A DNA stretch of 5,885 nucleotides, from NCBI GenBank assembly GCA_015485015.1, contig WFUK01000107.1, positions 1 through 5,885 of the forward strand, given 5' to 3'. The notes beneath the pieces were generated by a model, which did not search any database, was not told where the DNA came from, and worked only from the letters and a program-made list of their open reading frames with translations. Of the stretch, positions 1 through 5,885 are shown one piece after another. Source of the stretch: Paracoccaceae bacterium (lineage in GTDB: Bacteria; Pseudomonadota; Alphaproteobacteria; Rhodobacterales; Rhodobacteraceae). A program made the translations under genes and the position numbers. How positions within the stretch are numbered: position 1 is the stretch's first letter; every line of letters begins with the position of its first letter.

Positions 1-1032
1 AAAAGTGCCGAGGCGGAGGCACCCCTTGTTAGCGCCGCTCCGGCTTCAGCCCCGCTGGTCGCGCCTGCAATCGATGCTGATTCCCCTGACGGGCTGATCC
101 TGCCCGAAATTGGCAGTCAGGAGGCGGGGATCCTTGCGCAAAATTCCGGCGCCGGTTTTTTGGGCGGCGGCCAGCCCCTGAGCCTTGCACAAATATTACC
201 CCCGGGAGACGCGCCTCGGCCAGACCAGATCGCGCCGAGCTTTGATCTGGTGCGGGTGGCGCGCGATGGCAGCGCCGTCATTGCCGGACGGGCCGAGCCG
301 GGGGCGCAGGTGCAGATATTTTCGGGCGGTCTGCCGGTGGGGGAAGCGCAGGCCAGTGCGCGCGGCGAATTTGTGATTTTCCTGGATAATCCGGAGCTGG
401 ACAGCGCCGATATCATCATCCCCGAGCGCCCCGCCGAGGTGGATGTGGTTTTCTCGCAAGAGGATATCGTGATCCTGCCGCCCCAGCCCAATTCCCCCGA
501 GAGCGCGGCGATTGTGGTGCGGCGCACGCCCGATGCGGTGCAGATATTGCAGCCCGCCGGGCCGTCTATTCCCGATCAGATCAGCCTTGATCTGGTTACT
601 TATAGCCAAAGCGGTGCCGTGGTGCTGGCGGGGCGCGGGCAGCCCGGGGCGGCGGCGCGGATATATGCCAACGGGCGGTTTTCCGGCGAGGCTATCATCG
701 CCTCCGGTGGTGATTGGCGGCTGGAGGTCGAGGATATTGCCGAGGGGCGGTATATATTGCGGGTCGATGAGGTCGGCGCTGAAGGCGCGGTTTTGAGCCG
801 CACGGAATCGCCGTTTCAGCGGGAATTTCCGGCCTCGGATATGCCGGAGAGCTTTTCGCAGGGGGCCAAAATCATCGTGCAGCCGGGCAATACCCTGTGG
901 CTGATGGCAGCCGAGGCTTATGGCAATGGCGATGCCTATACCCAGATATTTTCAGCCAATGCCGAGGCCATTCGCGACCCTGATTTGATCTATCCCGGCC
1001 AGATTATCTCCATCCCCAAGGCCGAGGAATAA
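1..1032 (+). CDS. LysM-domain envelope protein with two Ig-like repeats (5' end missing)
   Basis: The frame is open from base 1 to the TAA at 1030-1032, so the gene starts left of the window; the TTG at 160 is an internal codon, not a likely start. The 343 visible residues begin with an Ala/Pro-rich stretch (residues 1-35), typical of a periplasmic linker. Two related beta-rich segments follow, at about residues 79-128 and 192-260. Both share the pattern of a hydrophobic strand (FDLVRV, LDLVTY), then AGRxxPGA, then a strand and GE. They resemble bacterial Ig-like (Big) domains. The C-terminus (residues 289-339) is a LysM domain: PGNTLWLMAAEAYG, then AIRDPDLIYPGQIISIP, close to the YgaU/Kbp-type LysM form. 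LysM domains bind peptidoglycan glycan chains, so an envelope location is expected. The exact role is unknown. The exporter gene follows 68 bp later on the same strand and may be cotranscribed. The LysM call is firm; the Ig-like call rests on pattern only. Confidence 0.9.
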   Translation, partial: KSAEAEAPLVSAAPASAPLVAPAIDADSPDGLILPEIGSQEAGILAQNSGAGFLGGGQPLSLAQILPPGDAPRPDQIAPSFDLVRVARDGSAVIAGRAEPGAQVQIFSGGLPVGEAQASARGEFVIFLDNPELDSADIIIPERPAEVDVVFSQEDIVILPPQPNSPESAAIVVRRTPDAVQILQPAGPSIPDQISLDLVTYSQSGAVVLAGRGQPGAAARIYANGRFSGEAIIASGGDWRLEVEDIAEGRYILRVDEVGAEGAVLSRTESPFQREFPASDMPESFSQGAKIIVQPGNTLWLMAAEAYGNGDAYTQIFSANAEAIRDPDLIYPGQIISIPKAEE

Positions 1033-1065
1033 TCCCGCGCCCTCTGGTGCTTTGCTCGTTGAGCC

Positions 1066-1084
1066 TCTATCTGTAGCAGATAGG
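1066..1084 (+). repeat. Short hairpin in the leader of the Atm1-type gene
   Basis: CTATCTG (1067-1073) and CAGATAG (1077-1083) form a perfect 7-bp inverted repeat around a 3-nt TAG loop, extendable by a T-G wobble at 1066/1084. It ends 7 bases before the ribosome binding site AGGGGA (1091-1096). No T-run follows, so it does not look like an intrinsic terminator. It could be a leader RNA hairpin, a small protein-binding site, or chance. Confidence 0.4.
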
Positions 1085-1100
1085 AAAATCAGGGGAAGAC

Positions 1101-2912
1101 ATGGCGCAGGAATTTGACGAAGAGGCCTATAGCGGCTGGAAAACCATCAAACGCGTTTCGCCTTATCTATGGCCAAAAAATCGCATTGGCCTGCGGGTGC
1201 GGGTGGTATTGGCGATGGCGGCTTTGGTCGTGGCCAAGGTGGCCACGGTGCTGACGCCGTTTTTCTATATGAAGGCGGTAGACATGCTGGCCCCCGAGGG
1301 GGCGGCCAATGATGCGGGCTGGCTGGTGGGCATTTCCACCGTCGGGCTGGTGATCGGCTACGGGCTTATGCGCTTGGCGGGGGTGGGGTTTAACCAGCTG
1401 CGCGATGCGCTATTTGCGAGGGTGGCGCAGCGGGCGCTTCGGGTGCTGGCGCGCGAAACCTTTGAGCATATTCATGCGCTTAGCCTGCGCTACCACCTCC
1501 AGCGCAAAACCGGCGGCCTAAGCCGGATCATCGAGCGCGGGGTGAAAGGCGTTGAATTCCTGCTGCGCTTTATGCTGTTTTCGATCGGGCCGCTTATCCT
1601 TGAGCTTTTCCTGGTCGGGATCGTGCTGGTTACGGTATTTGACATCCGCTATCTGGGGGTCGTATCGGTTACGATCTTTCTATATGTGGTATTCACCTTC
1701 AAGGTGACCGAATGGCGGGTGGCGATCCGGCGGCAGCAAAACAAGGCCGATACCGACGCCAACCAGAATGCCATTGATAGCCTGCTGAATTTCGAGACGG
1801 TAAAATATTTCAGCGCCGAAAAACGCGAGGCGGCGCGCTATGATGTGTCTATGCGCTCTTATGAAGCGGCGGCGATCAAGACCAATTATACGCTTGGATT
1901 TCTGAATTTTGGCCAATCGGCGCTGATCACCACGGGCTTGGTGATTGTGATGATCATGGCCGCGATCGGGGTGCAGGATGGCACGCTGACGGTTGGGGAA
2001 TTTGTCGGGGTAAATACCTATATGATCCAGCTGGTAATGCCGCTGAATTTTCTCGGCACGGTGTATCGCGAGATTCGGCAGGCTTTGGTGGATATGGGCG
2101 AGATGTTCTCTCTGCTTGGCCAGCCGCCCGAAATTCAGGATAAACCCGGCGCGCCGGACCTGAAAGTCTCGGGGGGGGAGGTCTGGTTCAAGGCGGTTGA
2201 TTTTTCCTATGAGGAAAACCGGCAGATATTGCACGGGTTGGATCTGCGGATAAAACCGGGGGAAACCGTGGCCGTGGTCGGGCCGTCCGGCTCGGGGAAA
2301 TCCACTATCGGGCGGCTGCTATTCCGGTTTTATGATATCGAAACGGGGGCGCTATTGATTGACGGGCAGGATGTGCGCGATATCACCCAATCCAGCCTGC
2401 GGGCGCAGATCGGGGTGGTGCCACAGGATACCGTGCTGTTTAATGATACCGTGGGCTATAACATCGCCTATGGCAAAGAGGGCGCAAGCCAGGCGGAGGT
2501 GATCAAGGCCGCCAAAGCCGCGCAGATCCATGAATTCATCACCAGCCTGCCCGAGGGCTATGATACCCCCGTGGGCGAGCGCGGGCTGAAGCTTTCAGGG
2601 GGAGAAAAACAGCGGGTGGGCATTGCCCGCACCTTGCTGAAAAACCCGCCGATCCTGCTGCTGGACGAAGCCACCTCGGCGCTGGATAGCGAAACCGAGC
2701 AGGGGATATTGGAAAGCCTGCGCGCCATGGGGCAGGGCCGCAGCGTCATTACCATCGCGCACCGGCTTTCAACCGTGGTCGATGCCGATAAAATTGTGGT
2801 GTTGGAAAAGGGCCATGTGGTCGAGCAGGGCACCCATGCGGATCTGCTGGAGAAGGATGGCCGATACGCCGCCATGTGGCAGCGCCAGCGCTCGGATATG
2901 GCCGAGGCTTAG
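1101..2912 (+). CDS. atm1: Atm1/ABCB7-type ABC exporter (fused membrane and ATPase domains)
   Basis: This is a 603-residue half-transporter that should act as a homodimer in the inner membrane. The first ~325 residues hold six predicted membrane helices (about 33-58, 73-95, 154-179, 182-204, 264-290, 296-320). Atm1 hallmarks are R135-KTGG with LSRIIERG (140-147), NFETVKYF (230-237) and N269-F-G-Q272; in Atm1 structures these regions line the glutathione-binding cavity. The ATPase domain is complete: Walker A GPSGSGKST (394-402), Q-loop Q442, signature LSGGEKQ (498-504), Walker B ILLLDE with catalytic E523, and H-loop H554. Family members export oxidised glutathione, metal-glutathione adducts or a sulfur compound, linked to Fe-S maturation and metal tolerance; the substrate here is inferred. 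The ATG is preceded by AGGGGA (1091-1096). The gene follows the LysM gene by 68 bp and may share its transcript. Length and motifs are normal for the family. Confidence 0.95.
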   Translation: MAQEFDEEAYSGWKTIKRVSPYLWPKNRIGLRVRVVLAMAALVVAKVATVLTPFFYMKAVDMLAPEGAANDAGWLVGISTVGLVIGYGLMRLAGVGFNQLRDALFARVAQRALRVLARETFEHIHALSLRYHLQRKTGGLSRIIERGVKGVEFLLRFMLFSIGPLILELFLVGIVLVTVFDIRYLGVVSVTIFLYVVFTFKVTEWRVAIRRQQNKADTDANQNAIDSLLNFETVKYFSAEKREAARYDVSMRSYEAAAIKTNYTLGFLNFGQSALITTGLVIVMIMAAIGVQDGTLTVGEFVGVNTYMIQLVMPLNFLGTVYREIRQALVDMGEMFSLLGQPPEIQDKPGAPDLKVSGGEVWFKAVDFSYEENRQILHGLDLRIKPGETVAVVGPSGSGKSTIGRLLFRFYDIETGALLIDGQDVRDITQSSLRAQIGVVPQDTVLFNDTVGYNIAYGKEGASQAEVIKAAKAAQIHEFITSLPEGYDTPVGERGLKLSGGEKQRVGIARTLLKNPPILLLDEATSALDSETEQGILESLRAMGQGRSVITIAHRLSTVVDADKIVVLEKGHVVEQGTHADLLEKDGRYAAMWQRQRSDMAEA

Positions 2913-2938
2913 GCGGGGTTTTAAGATGTGGCCTCGCC
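2900..2938. terminator. Weak hairpin across two convergent stop codons
   Basis: CGAGGC (2903-2908) can pair with GCCTCG (2931-2936), with two more G-C pairs outside a one-base bulge. The loop is 22 nt and contains both stop codons (TAG 2910-2912 on plus, TAA 2923-2921 on minus) and a GGGGTTTTAA stretch. The two genes have only 8 bp between them, so any shared bidirectional terminator must overlap the coding ends. The stem is short and no T-run follows it on either strand, so the call is weak. Confidence 0.2.
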
Positions 2939-3430
2939 GATCAGCTCTTCCATAAACTGGCTGATAAGCTGGGCGCGGCTATTGGCACCGGCTTTGCGGA
3001 ATATCGCGTTTACCTGCGCTTTGACCGTGCCGATGCTTTTGCCGCGTAGCTCGGCGATTTCGGTATTGGAGAGGCCTTTGAGGATAAACAAAGCGACTTC
3101 GCGCTCGGACGGCGTTAGGCCCCATTCCTGAAAGCTGTGCTGCATAAGCTCGTGAAAAGCCTGACGGGCGACCAGCATTTGCCGATCCATATCACGCTTT
3201 TGCCGCGTTAGATTGCGAAAGGCGATAAAGCCGAGGAAAGAGCCGAGCAGCAAGGCGATAATGGTGACGATTTGCACCGCCTCATGAAATTCCCAGCTCA
3301 TCGGCTCTTTGCGAAAACCAAAAATATCGGCGGCCAGATCAAAGATGAAAAAAAGCGAGAAGAGGAGCTGTAAAACCACAATACTGCCGAGGATTAATTT
3401 GTCGGTCCGGTGTTTGATATGCGGTTTCAT
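2921..3430 (-). CDS. Membrane-anchored LuxR-type helix-turn-helix regulator
   Basis: This 169-residue protein probably acts at the inner membrane with its DNA-binding domain in the cytoplasm. Two hydrophobic helices (about 12-36 and 50-71) are separated by a short loop. A charged, probably coiled-coil stretch follows (about 72-98), then a LuxR/GerE-type HTH (about 103-163). The HTH shows the family landmarks: LTPSEREV (105-112), GLSNTEIA (119-126) and a recognition helix around SIGTVKAQVNAIFRKAG (132-148). The usual His after TVK is Gln139 here. No receiver, autoinducer-binding or PAS domain is present, so it is not a standard response regulator; the signal might be sensed by the membrane helices or a partner. 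The ATG (3430-3428) has AAAGAGA upstream at suitable distance. The gene converges on the exporter and lies 81 bp downstream of the PepSY-like gene on the same strand, with a strong inverted repeat between them. Targets are unknown. Confidence 0.88.
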   Translation of the reverse strand: MKPHIKHRTDKLILGSIVVLQLLFSLFFIFDLAADIFGFRKEPMSWEFHEAVQIVTIIALLLGSFLGFIAFRNLTRQKRDMDRQMLVARQAFHELMQHSFQEWGLTPSEREVALFILKGLSNTEIAELRGKSIGTVKAQVNAIFRKAGANSRAQLISQFMEELIGEATS

Positions 3431-3462
3431 CTATATCTCTTTATGGTCGTAATAAATTGGAT

Positions 3463-3490
3463 CGTTTCGCCCTAGAATAAGGGCGAAACG
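3463..3490 (-). terminator. Perfect 11-bp inverted repeat, probable terminator of the PepSY-like gene
   Basis: CGTTTCGCCCT (3463-3473) and AGGGCGAAACG (3480-3490) are exact reverse complements around a 6-nt loop (3474-3479). On the minus strand the hairpin begins 21 nt after the TAA of the PepSY-like gene (3514-3512) and ends 32 nt before the ATG of the LuxR-type gene. The minus-strand tail is ATCCAATTTATT, AT-rich but not a clean T-run. It could therefore be an intrinsic terminator, an attenuator lowering readthrough into the regulator gene, an mRNA 3'-end stabiliser, or an operator. The repeat itself is certain; its role is inferred. Confidence 0.6.
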
Positions 3491-3511
3491 CTTGATTTGG
3501 AAGGGAGGGTC

Positions 3512-4015
3512 TTAGTTGCCGCCCATGCCGCCACCCATGCCACCGGCCGAGCCACCCATGTCGCCGGCTGCATCACCCATGTCGCCGCCCATGTCGCCGG
3601 CTGCATCACCCATGCCTTCACCCATGTTGCCAGCTTCGCCGCCCATGTTACCCATTTCGCCCTGCATTTGCTGCATCGCTTCGCGGCCTTGCGCCATGGA
3701 GCCGTCATGCTCACGCATGATGTTGCGCATAACTTCGCCCGTATTGGCGTTCATCACGATTTCGCGCATGCTGTCAGCGCCATAAGCCATGATTTTTGCA
3801 CGGCCCAGCATTGTGCCGCGAATTTCGATAAAGGTGAAGCCTTGGGCTTTCAGCGCTTCAACAATGGCTTGAACTTCAGGGATCTGCGCCATGCGCTCGT
3901 TTACAATAGATACCATGGCTTCGGACGGGTTTACCGGTGCGGTCTGGGCGTAAGCAAAGCTTGTGCTCATCAGGGTTGCAGTCAGGCCGGCTACGATCAA
4001 GGAATTCAGTTTCAT
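3512..4015 (-). CDS. Exported PepSY-like protein with Met/Gly-rich acidic tail
   Basis: This is a 167-residue protein of unknown function. Residues 1-23 form a clear Sec signal peptide (MKLN start, hydrophobic core, AYA before Q24), so the mature protein should be periplasmic or secreted. Residues ~45-98 resemble a PepSY-type fold: a predicted helix (VQAIVEALKAQGF), strands (TFIEIRG, AKIMAYG), then IVMNANTGEVMRN, matching the usual ending of an Asp/Asn residue followed by TGEV. From about 105 the chain is low-complexity. Residues 107-167 carry 12 Met, very many Gly, acidic residues up to 152, no Cys or His, and no Lys or Arg after R111. The tail includes a tandem 11-residue unit. Met-rich tails can bind Cu(I), but no such function is shown here. 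The ATG is well supported by GGAG (4026-4023 on minus) 7 nt upstream. The LuxR-type gene lies downstream on the same strand. The PepSY assignment is by pattern and moderate in confidence; the signal peptide and gene are solid. Confidence 0.85.
   Translation of the reverse strand: MKLNSLIVAGLTATLMSTSFAYAQTAPVNPSEAMVSIVNERMAQIPEVQAIVEALKAQGFTFIEIRGTMLGRAKIMAYGADSMREIVMNANTGEVMRNIMREHDGSMAQGREAMQQMQGEMGNMGGEAGNMGEGMGDAAGDMGGDMGDAAGDMGGSAGGMGGGMGGN
3548..3613 (-). repeat. 33-bp tandem repeat inside the Met/Gly tail
   Basis: Two adjacent 33-bp units (3581-3613 and 3548-3580) encode MGDAAGDMGGD and MGDAAGDMGGS, residues 135-145 and 146-156 of the PepSY-like protein. A 27-bp block is identical at the DNA level (3555-3581 and 3588-3614). 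Identity at synonymous positions points to a fairly recent in-frame duplication rather than convergence at protein level. The surrounding MG-rich codons look like older, degenerated copies of the same theme. Confidence 0.85.
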
Positions 4016-4301
4016 GTTATTTCTCCAGTTATGTTTCGCAGATCAGGATGACTGCGATTGAGATGAATAAAACCGTATTGGCCCTGAATAGATATAAGGC
4101 TGGAGGTCTAGTGGCTTTTTTTAACCCTGAGCTTATAGATATTATTATTCGAATATATGGTAATATATTGATATTCAACGATATATGTGAGGTGTGAACG
4201 TAAAGTTAACGGCGAAGAAAATTTGATTCAAAATGTGGCTCAAATCGGGGTCTAGATCAGAAGTTTAGGCGAATATACCCACGGGAAGGCGCAAAATCCA
4301 G
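4016..4301. other. Intergenic region with AT-rich core
   Basis: This 286-bp stretch lies between the start of the PepSY-like gene and the stop of yejF, both on the minus strand. It should hold the promoter of the former and the 3' end of the latter. The core at 4131-4180 is only about 22% GC, against a GC-rich surrounding. Visible elements are a 7-T run (4116-4122), the palindrome TATTCGAATA (4146-4155), AATATAT/ATATATT around GGTA (4152-4169), TTGA-TAT-TCAA (4168-4178), TTGA-T-TCAA (4223-4231) containing one GANTC site (4225-4229), and ATTTGA/TCAAAT (4221-4226, 4240-4245). No convincing terminator for yejF is seen; the only candidate is a 5-bp stem (4288-4292 with 4310-4314) that overlaps its stop codon and lacks a T-run. 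I see no RNA gene or convincing small protein gene. Confidence 0.7.
4152..4178 (-). promoter_or_regulatory. Candidate promoter for the PepSY-like gene
   Basis: On the minus strand TTGAAT (4178-4173) and TATATT (4157-4152) resemble -35 and -10 boxes with a 15-nt spacer, shorter than the usual 16-18. Starting there would give a leader of roughly 130 nt before the ATG at 4015. The AT-rich setting favours promoter activity but also makes chance matches likely, so this is a tentative placement. Confidence 0.2.
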
Positions 4302-5870
4302 CTAGCGAAGCGCCGCAGCCAGCAGGGATTTGGTGTATTCGGTTTGCGGCGAATCAAATATCTGCTCTACCGAACCCTGCTCGATCACATCACCGGATTT
4401 CATAACCAGAACCTTATGGCTCAGCGCCTGCACTACGCGCAGATCATGGCTGATAAACAGGTAAGAAAGCCCGAGCCGCTGCTGCAAATCCCGCAGCAGG
4501 TCGATGATCTGGAGCTGCACCGTCATATCCAGCGCCGAGGTCGGCTCGTCCAGCACTAAAAGCTTGGGTTTTAGAATCAGCGCGCGGGCAATGGCAATGC
4601 GTTGGCGCTGCCCGCCGGAAAATTCATGCGGGTAGCGGGATTTCATCTCCGCCTCCAGCCCGACCTGACGCAAAACCGCATCCACCAGGCTTTGCCGATC
4701 GCCCTCATAGCCGTGAATGGTCAGCCCTTCGGAGATAATTTCGTCAATATTCATGCGCGGCGAGAGCGAGCCGAAAGGATCTTGGAATACAATCTGGATA
4801 TGTTTGCGCAGCGGCCGCATGGCGGCGTTATTCAGCCCGTCAATTCGCGCGCCGTTCAGGCTGATCTCGCCGGAAGACTGGATCAGCCGCAGCAAGGCCA
4901 GCGCCACCGTGGTTTTGCCCGAGCCGCTTTCGCCGACAATGCCAAGGGTTTCGCCCTTATGCAGGCTAAAATCCACCTTGTTTACGGCTTTGATATGGCC
5001 GACGGTCCTTCGCAATATCCCGCGCTGCACCGGAAACCAGATTTTCAGCGCCTTGGCCGATAAAAGCTCGGCCGCACCTTTAGGCACCGGCGCTGGCTGG
5101 CCCGATGGCACCGCCTGCATCAGCTTTTTGGTATAGGCATGGGCGGGGGCGGCAAAAATCGCGGCGGTTTCGCCTGCCTCCACCACCTCGCCCTCTTGCA
5201 TCACATAGGTGCGCTTGGCGATATGGCGCACAATGCCCAGATCATGGGTGATAAACAGGATCGCCAGCCCTTCCTCGCGCTGCAAATCGGCCAATAGCTG
5301 CAAGATCTGGGCCTGGATGGTAACATCGAGCGCGGTGGTTGGCTCATCGGCGATCAAGAGCTTGGGGCGGTTGGCCAGCGCCATCGCGATCATCACCCGC
5401 TGGCGCTGCCCGCCGGAAAGCTGGTGCGGATAAGATTGCAGGCGGCTTTCGGCATCGGCAATTCCGACCTTTTCGAGCAGCTCCAAGATCCGCTTTTTCT
5501 CATCGGCGCGGCTCATCGGGTAATGCAGCGAGATCGCCTCGCGCATCTGCTTCTCAATGGTGTGCAGCGGGTTGAGCGAGGTCATAGGCTCTTGAAAGAT
5601 AAAGGATATTTCATTGCCGCGAATTTTGCGCAGGGCTTTATGGGGGGCGCCGATCAGCTCCTCGCCGTCAAAGATCACCGAGCCGGAAATCGCGGCGCTA
5701 TCGGGCAGCAAAGACACGGTCGAAAGCGCGGTCACGGATTTGCCGGAGCCGCTTTCCCCGACAATCGCCACGGTTTCGCCGGCTTGGATGGTCAGATCCA
5801 CATCGCGCACCGCAGGCTGATCGCCAAAGCCGACATTCAGCCGCTTTATGCTCAAAATCGGCGCGCTCAT
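4302..5870 (-). CDS. yejF: YejF-type peptide ABC importer ATPase, two fused ATP-binding domains
   Basis: This 522-residue cytoplasmic protein is close to the length of E. coli YejF (about 529) and energises an oligopeptide importer of the YejABEF/microcin C type. Both ATPase domains are intact. The first has Walker A GESGSGKS (38-45), Q-loop Q93, signature LSGGQ (151-155), Walker B LLIADE with E176, and H209. The second has GESGSGKT (313-320), Q363, FSGGQ (417-421), LLVLDE with E442, and H475. An oligopeptide-transporter segment follows domain 1 (about 235-260, with [10 protein letters not shown] and VPSGQP). The linker [18 protein letters not shown] (279-296) and [11 protein letters not shown] (98-108) match YejF well; a generic DppDF fusion is the alternative name. 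The ATG (5870-5868) has AAGG 7 nt upstream. A minus-strand TAA (5882-5880) overlaps that site and could end an upstream permease gene (yejE expected), but that gene is outside the window. No clear terminator follows the TAG at 4304-4302. Confidence 0.93.
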   Translation of the reverse strand: MSAPILSIKRLNVGFGDQPAVRDVDLTIQAGETVAIVGESGSGKSVTALSTVSLLPDSAAISGSVIFDGEELIGAPHKALRKIRGNEISFIFQEPMTSLNPLHTIEKQMREAISLHYPMSRADEKKRILELLEKVGIADAESRLQSYPHQLSGGQRQRVMIAMALANRPKLLIADEPTTALDVTIQAQILQLLADLQREEGLAILFITHDLGIVRHIAKRTYVMQEGEVVEAGETAAIFAAPAHAYTKKLMQAVPSGQPAPVPKGAAELLSAKALKIWFPVQRGILRRTVGHIKAVNKVDFSLHKGETLGIVGESGSGKTTVALALLRLIQSSGEISLNGARIDGLNNAAMRPLRKHIQIVFQDPFGSLSPRMNIDEIISEGLTIHGYEGDRQSLVDAVLRQVGLEAEMKSRYPHEFSGGQRQRIAIARALILKPKLLVLDEPTSALDMTVQLQIIDLLRDLQQRLGLSYLFISHDLRVVQALSHKVLVMKSGDVIEQGSVEQIFDSPQTEYTKSLLAAALR

Positions 5871-5885
5871 AGGAATACCTTACGC

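Noticed and set aside
160..162. TTG as the start of the LysM gene
   Set aside because: The same frame is open to base 1 with a protein-like Ala/Pro-rich linker, and no ribosome binding site precedes the TTG.
117..527. Minus-strand 136-codon open frame opposite the LysM gene
   Set aside because: It is a shadow frame in GC-rich DNA with low-complexity Ser/Arg/Pro content and no domain; the plus strand encodes clear protein domains.
3548..3613. Short repeats that might be read as a CRISPR array
   Set aside because: There are only two directly adjacent units with no spacers between them, and they are in frame inside a coding sequence.
3497..4051. Plus-strand 184-codon open frame rich in Ala, His and Thr
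   Set aside because: It is the antisense image of the PepSY-like gene; its odd repeats mirror the Met/Gly codons. The minus-strand gene has a signal peptide, a strong GGAG site and a recognisable fold.
4081..4122. T-run at 4116-4122 as the end of a plus-strand terminator
   Set aside because: No stable GC-rich stem precedes the T-run, and no plus-strand gene lies upstream that would need it.
4049..4197. Small plus-strand open frame of about 49 codons in the intergenic region
   Set aside because: It lies in AT-rich DNA, uses codons unlike its neighbours (ATA, AGA), has no convincing ribosome binding site and shows no recognisable domain. It could be real but I cannot support it.
4288..4314. 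Hairpin GGCGC/GCGCC at the end of yejF
   Set aside because: The stem is only 5 bp with a 17-nt loop, overlaps the stop codon, and has no T-run on the minus strand, so it is not a credible terminator.
4602..5136. Plus-strand open frames of 139-153 codons opposite yejF
   Set aside because: They overlap completely with the well-conserved ATPase gene and have no recognisable domain.

Overview
The window looks like chromosomal DNA from an alphaproteobacterium, most likely a Rhodobacterales (roseobacter-type) species. The coding sequence is GC-rich, and the Atm1-type exporter, the fused YejF-type ATPase and the two-helix membrane-anchored LuxR-type regulator all fit that group. This placement comes from protein character only; there is no rRNA or other phylogenetic marker here.

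Layout. Five protein genes fill almost the whole window. On the plus strand, the 3' part of a LysM-domain envelope protein (1-1032, cut by the left edge) is followed after 68 bp by a complete Atm1/ABCB7-type ABC exporter (1101-2912). The exporter converges, with only 8 bp between stop codons, on a minus-strand pair. This pair is an exported PepSY-like protein with a Met/Gly-rich acidic tail (3512-4015) and, downstream of it, a small membrane-anchored LuxR-type regulator (2921-3430). A perfect 11-bp inverted repeat lies between those two genes. A 286-bp non-coding stretch with an AT-rich core (4016-4301) separates them from a complete minus-strand yejF-type gene with two fused ATPase domains (4302-5870). 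The other yej/opp genes would lie beyond the right edge.

How the parts work. The exporter and YejF are well-understood housekeeping-type transporters: export of glutathione derivatives with a link to Fe-S and metal homeostasis, and ATP-driven import of peptides. The LysM protein belongs to the peptidoglycan layer. The least explained unit is the minus-strand pair: a secreted PepSY-like protein with a repeat-built Met/Gly tail next to a membrane-tethered DNA-binding protein that has no recognisable sensor domain. I see no mobile element, CRISPR array, phage gene, tRNA or rRNA. There is no clear sign of a wholly new system. The best candidates for a second look are the PepSY-like/LuxR pair with its inverted repeat, the AT-rich intergenic region, and an over-represented 8-base word (CAGATATT) found in several of the genes.
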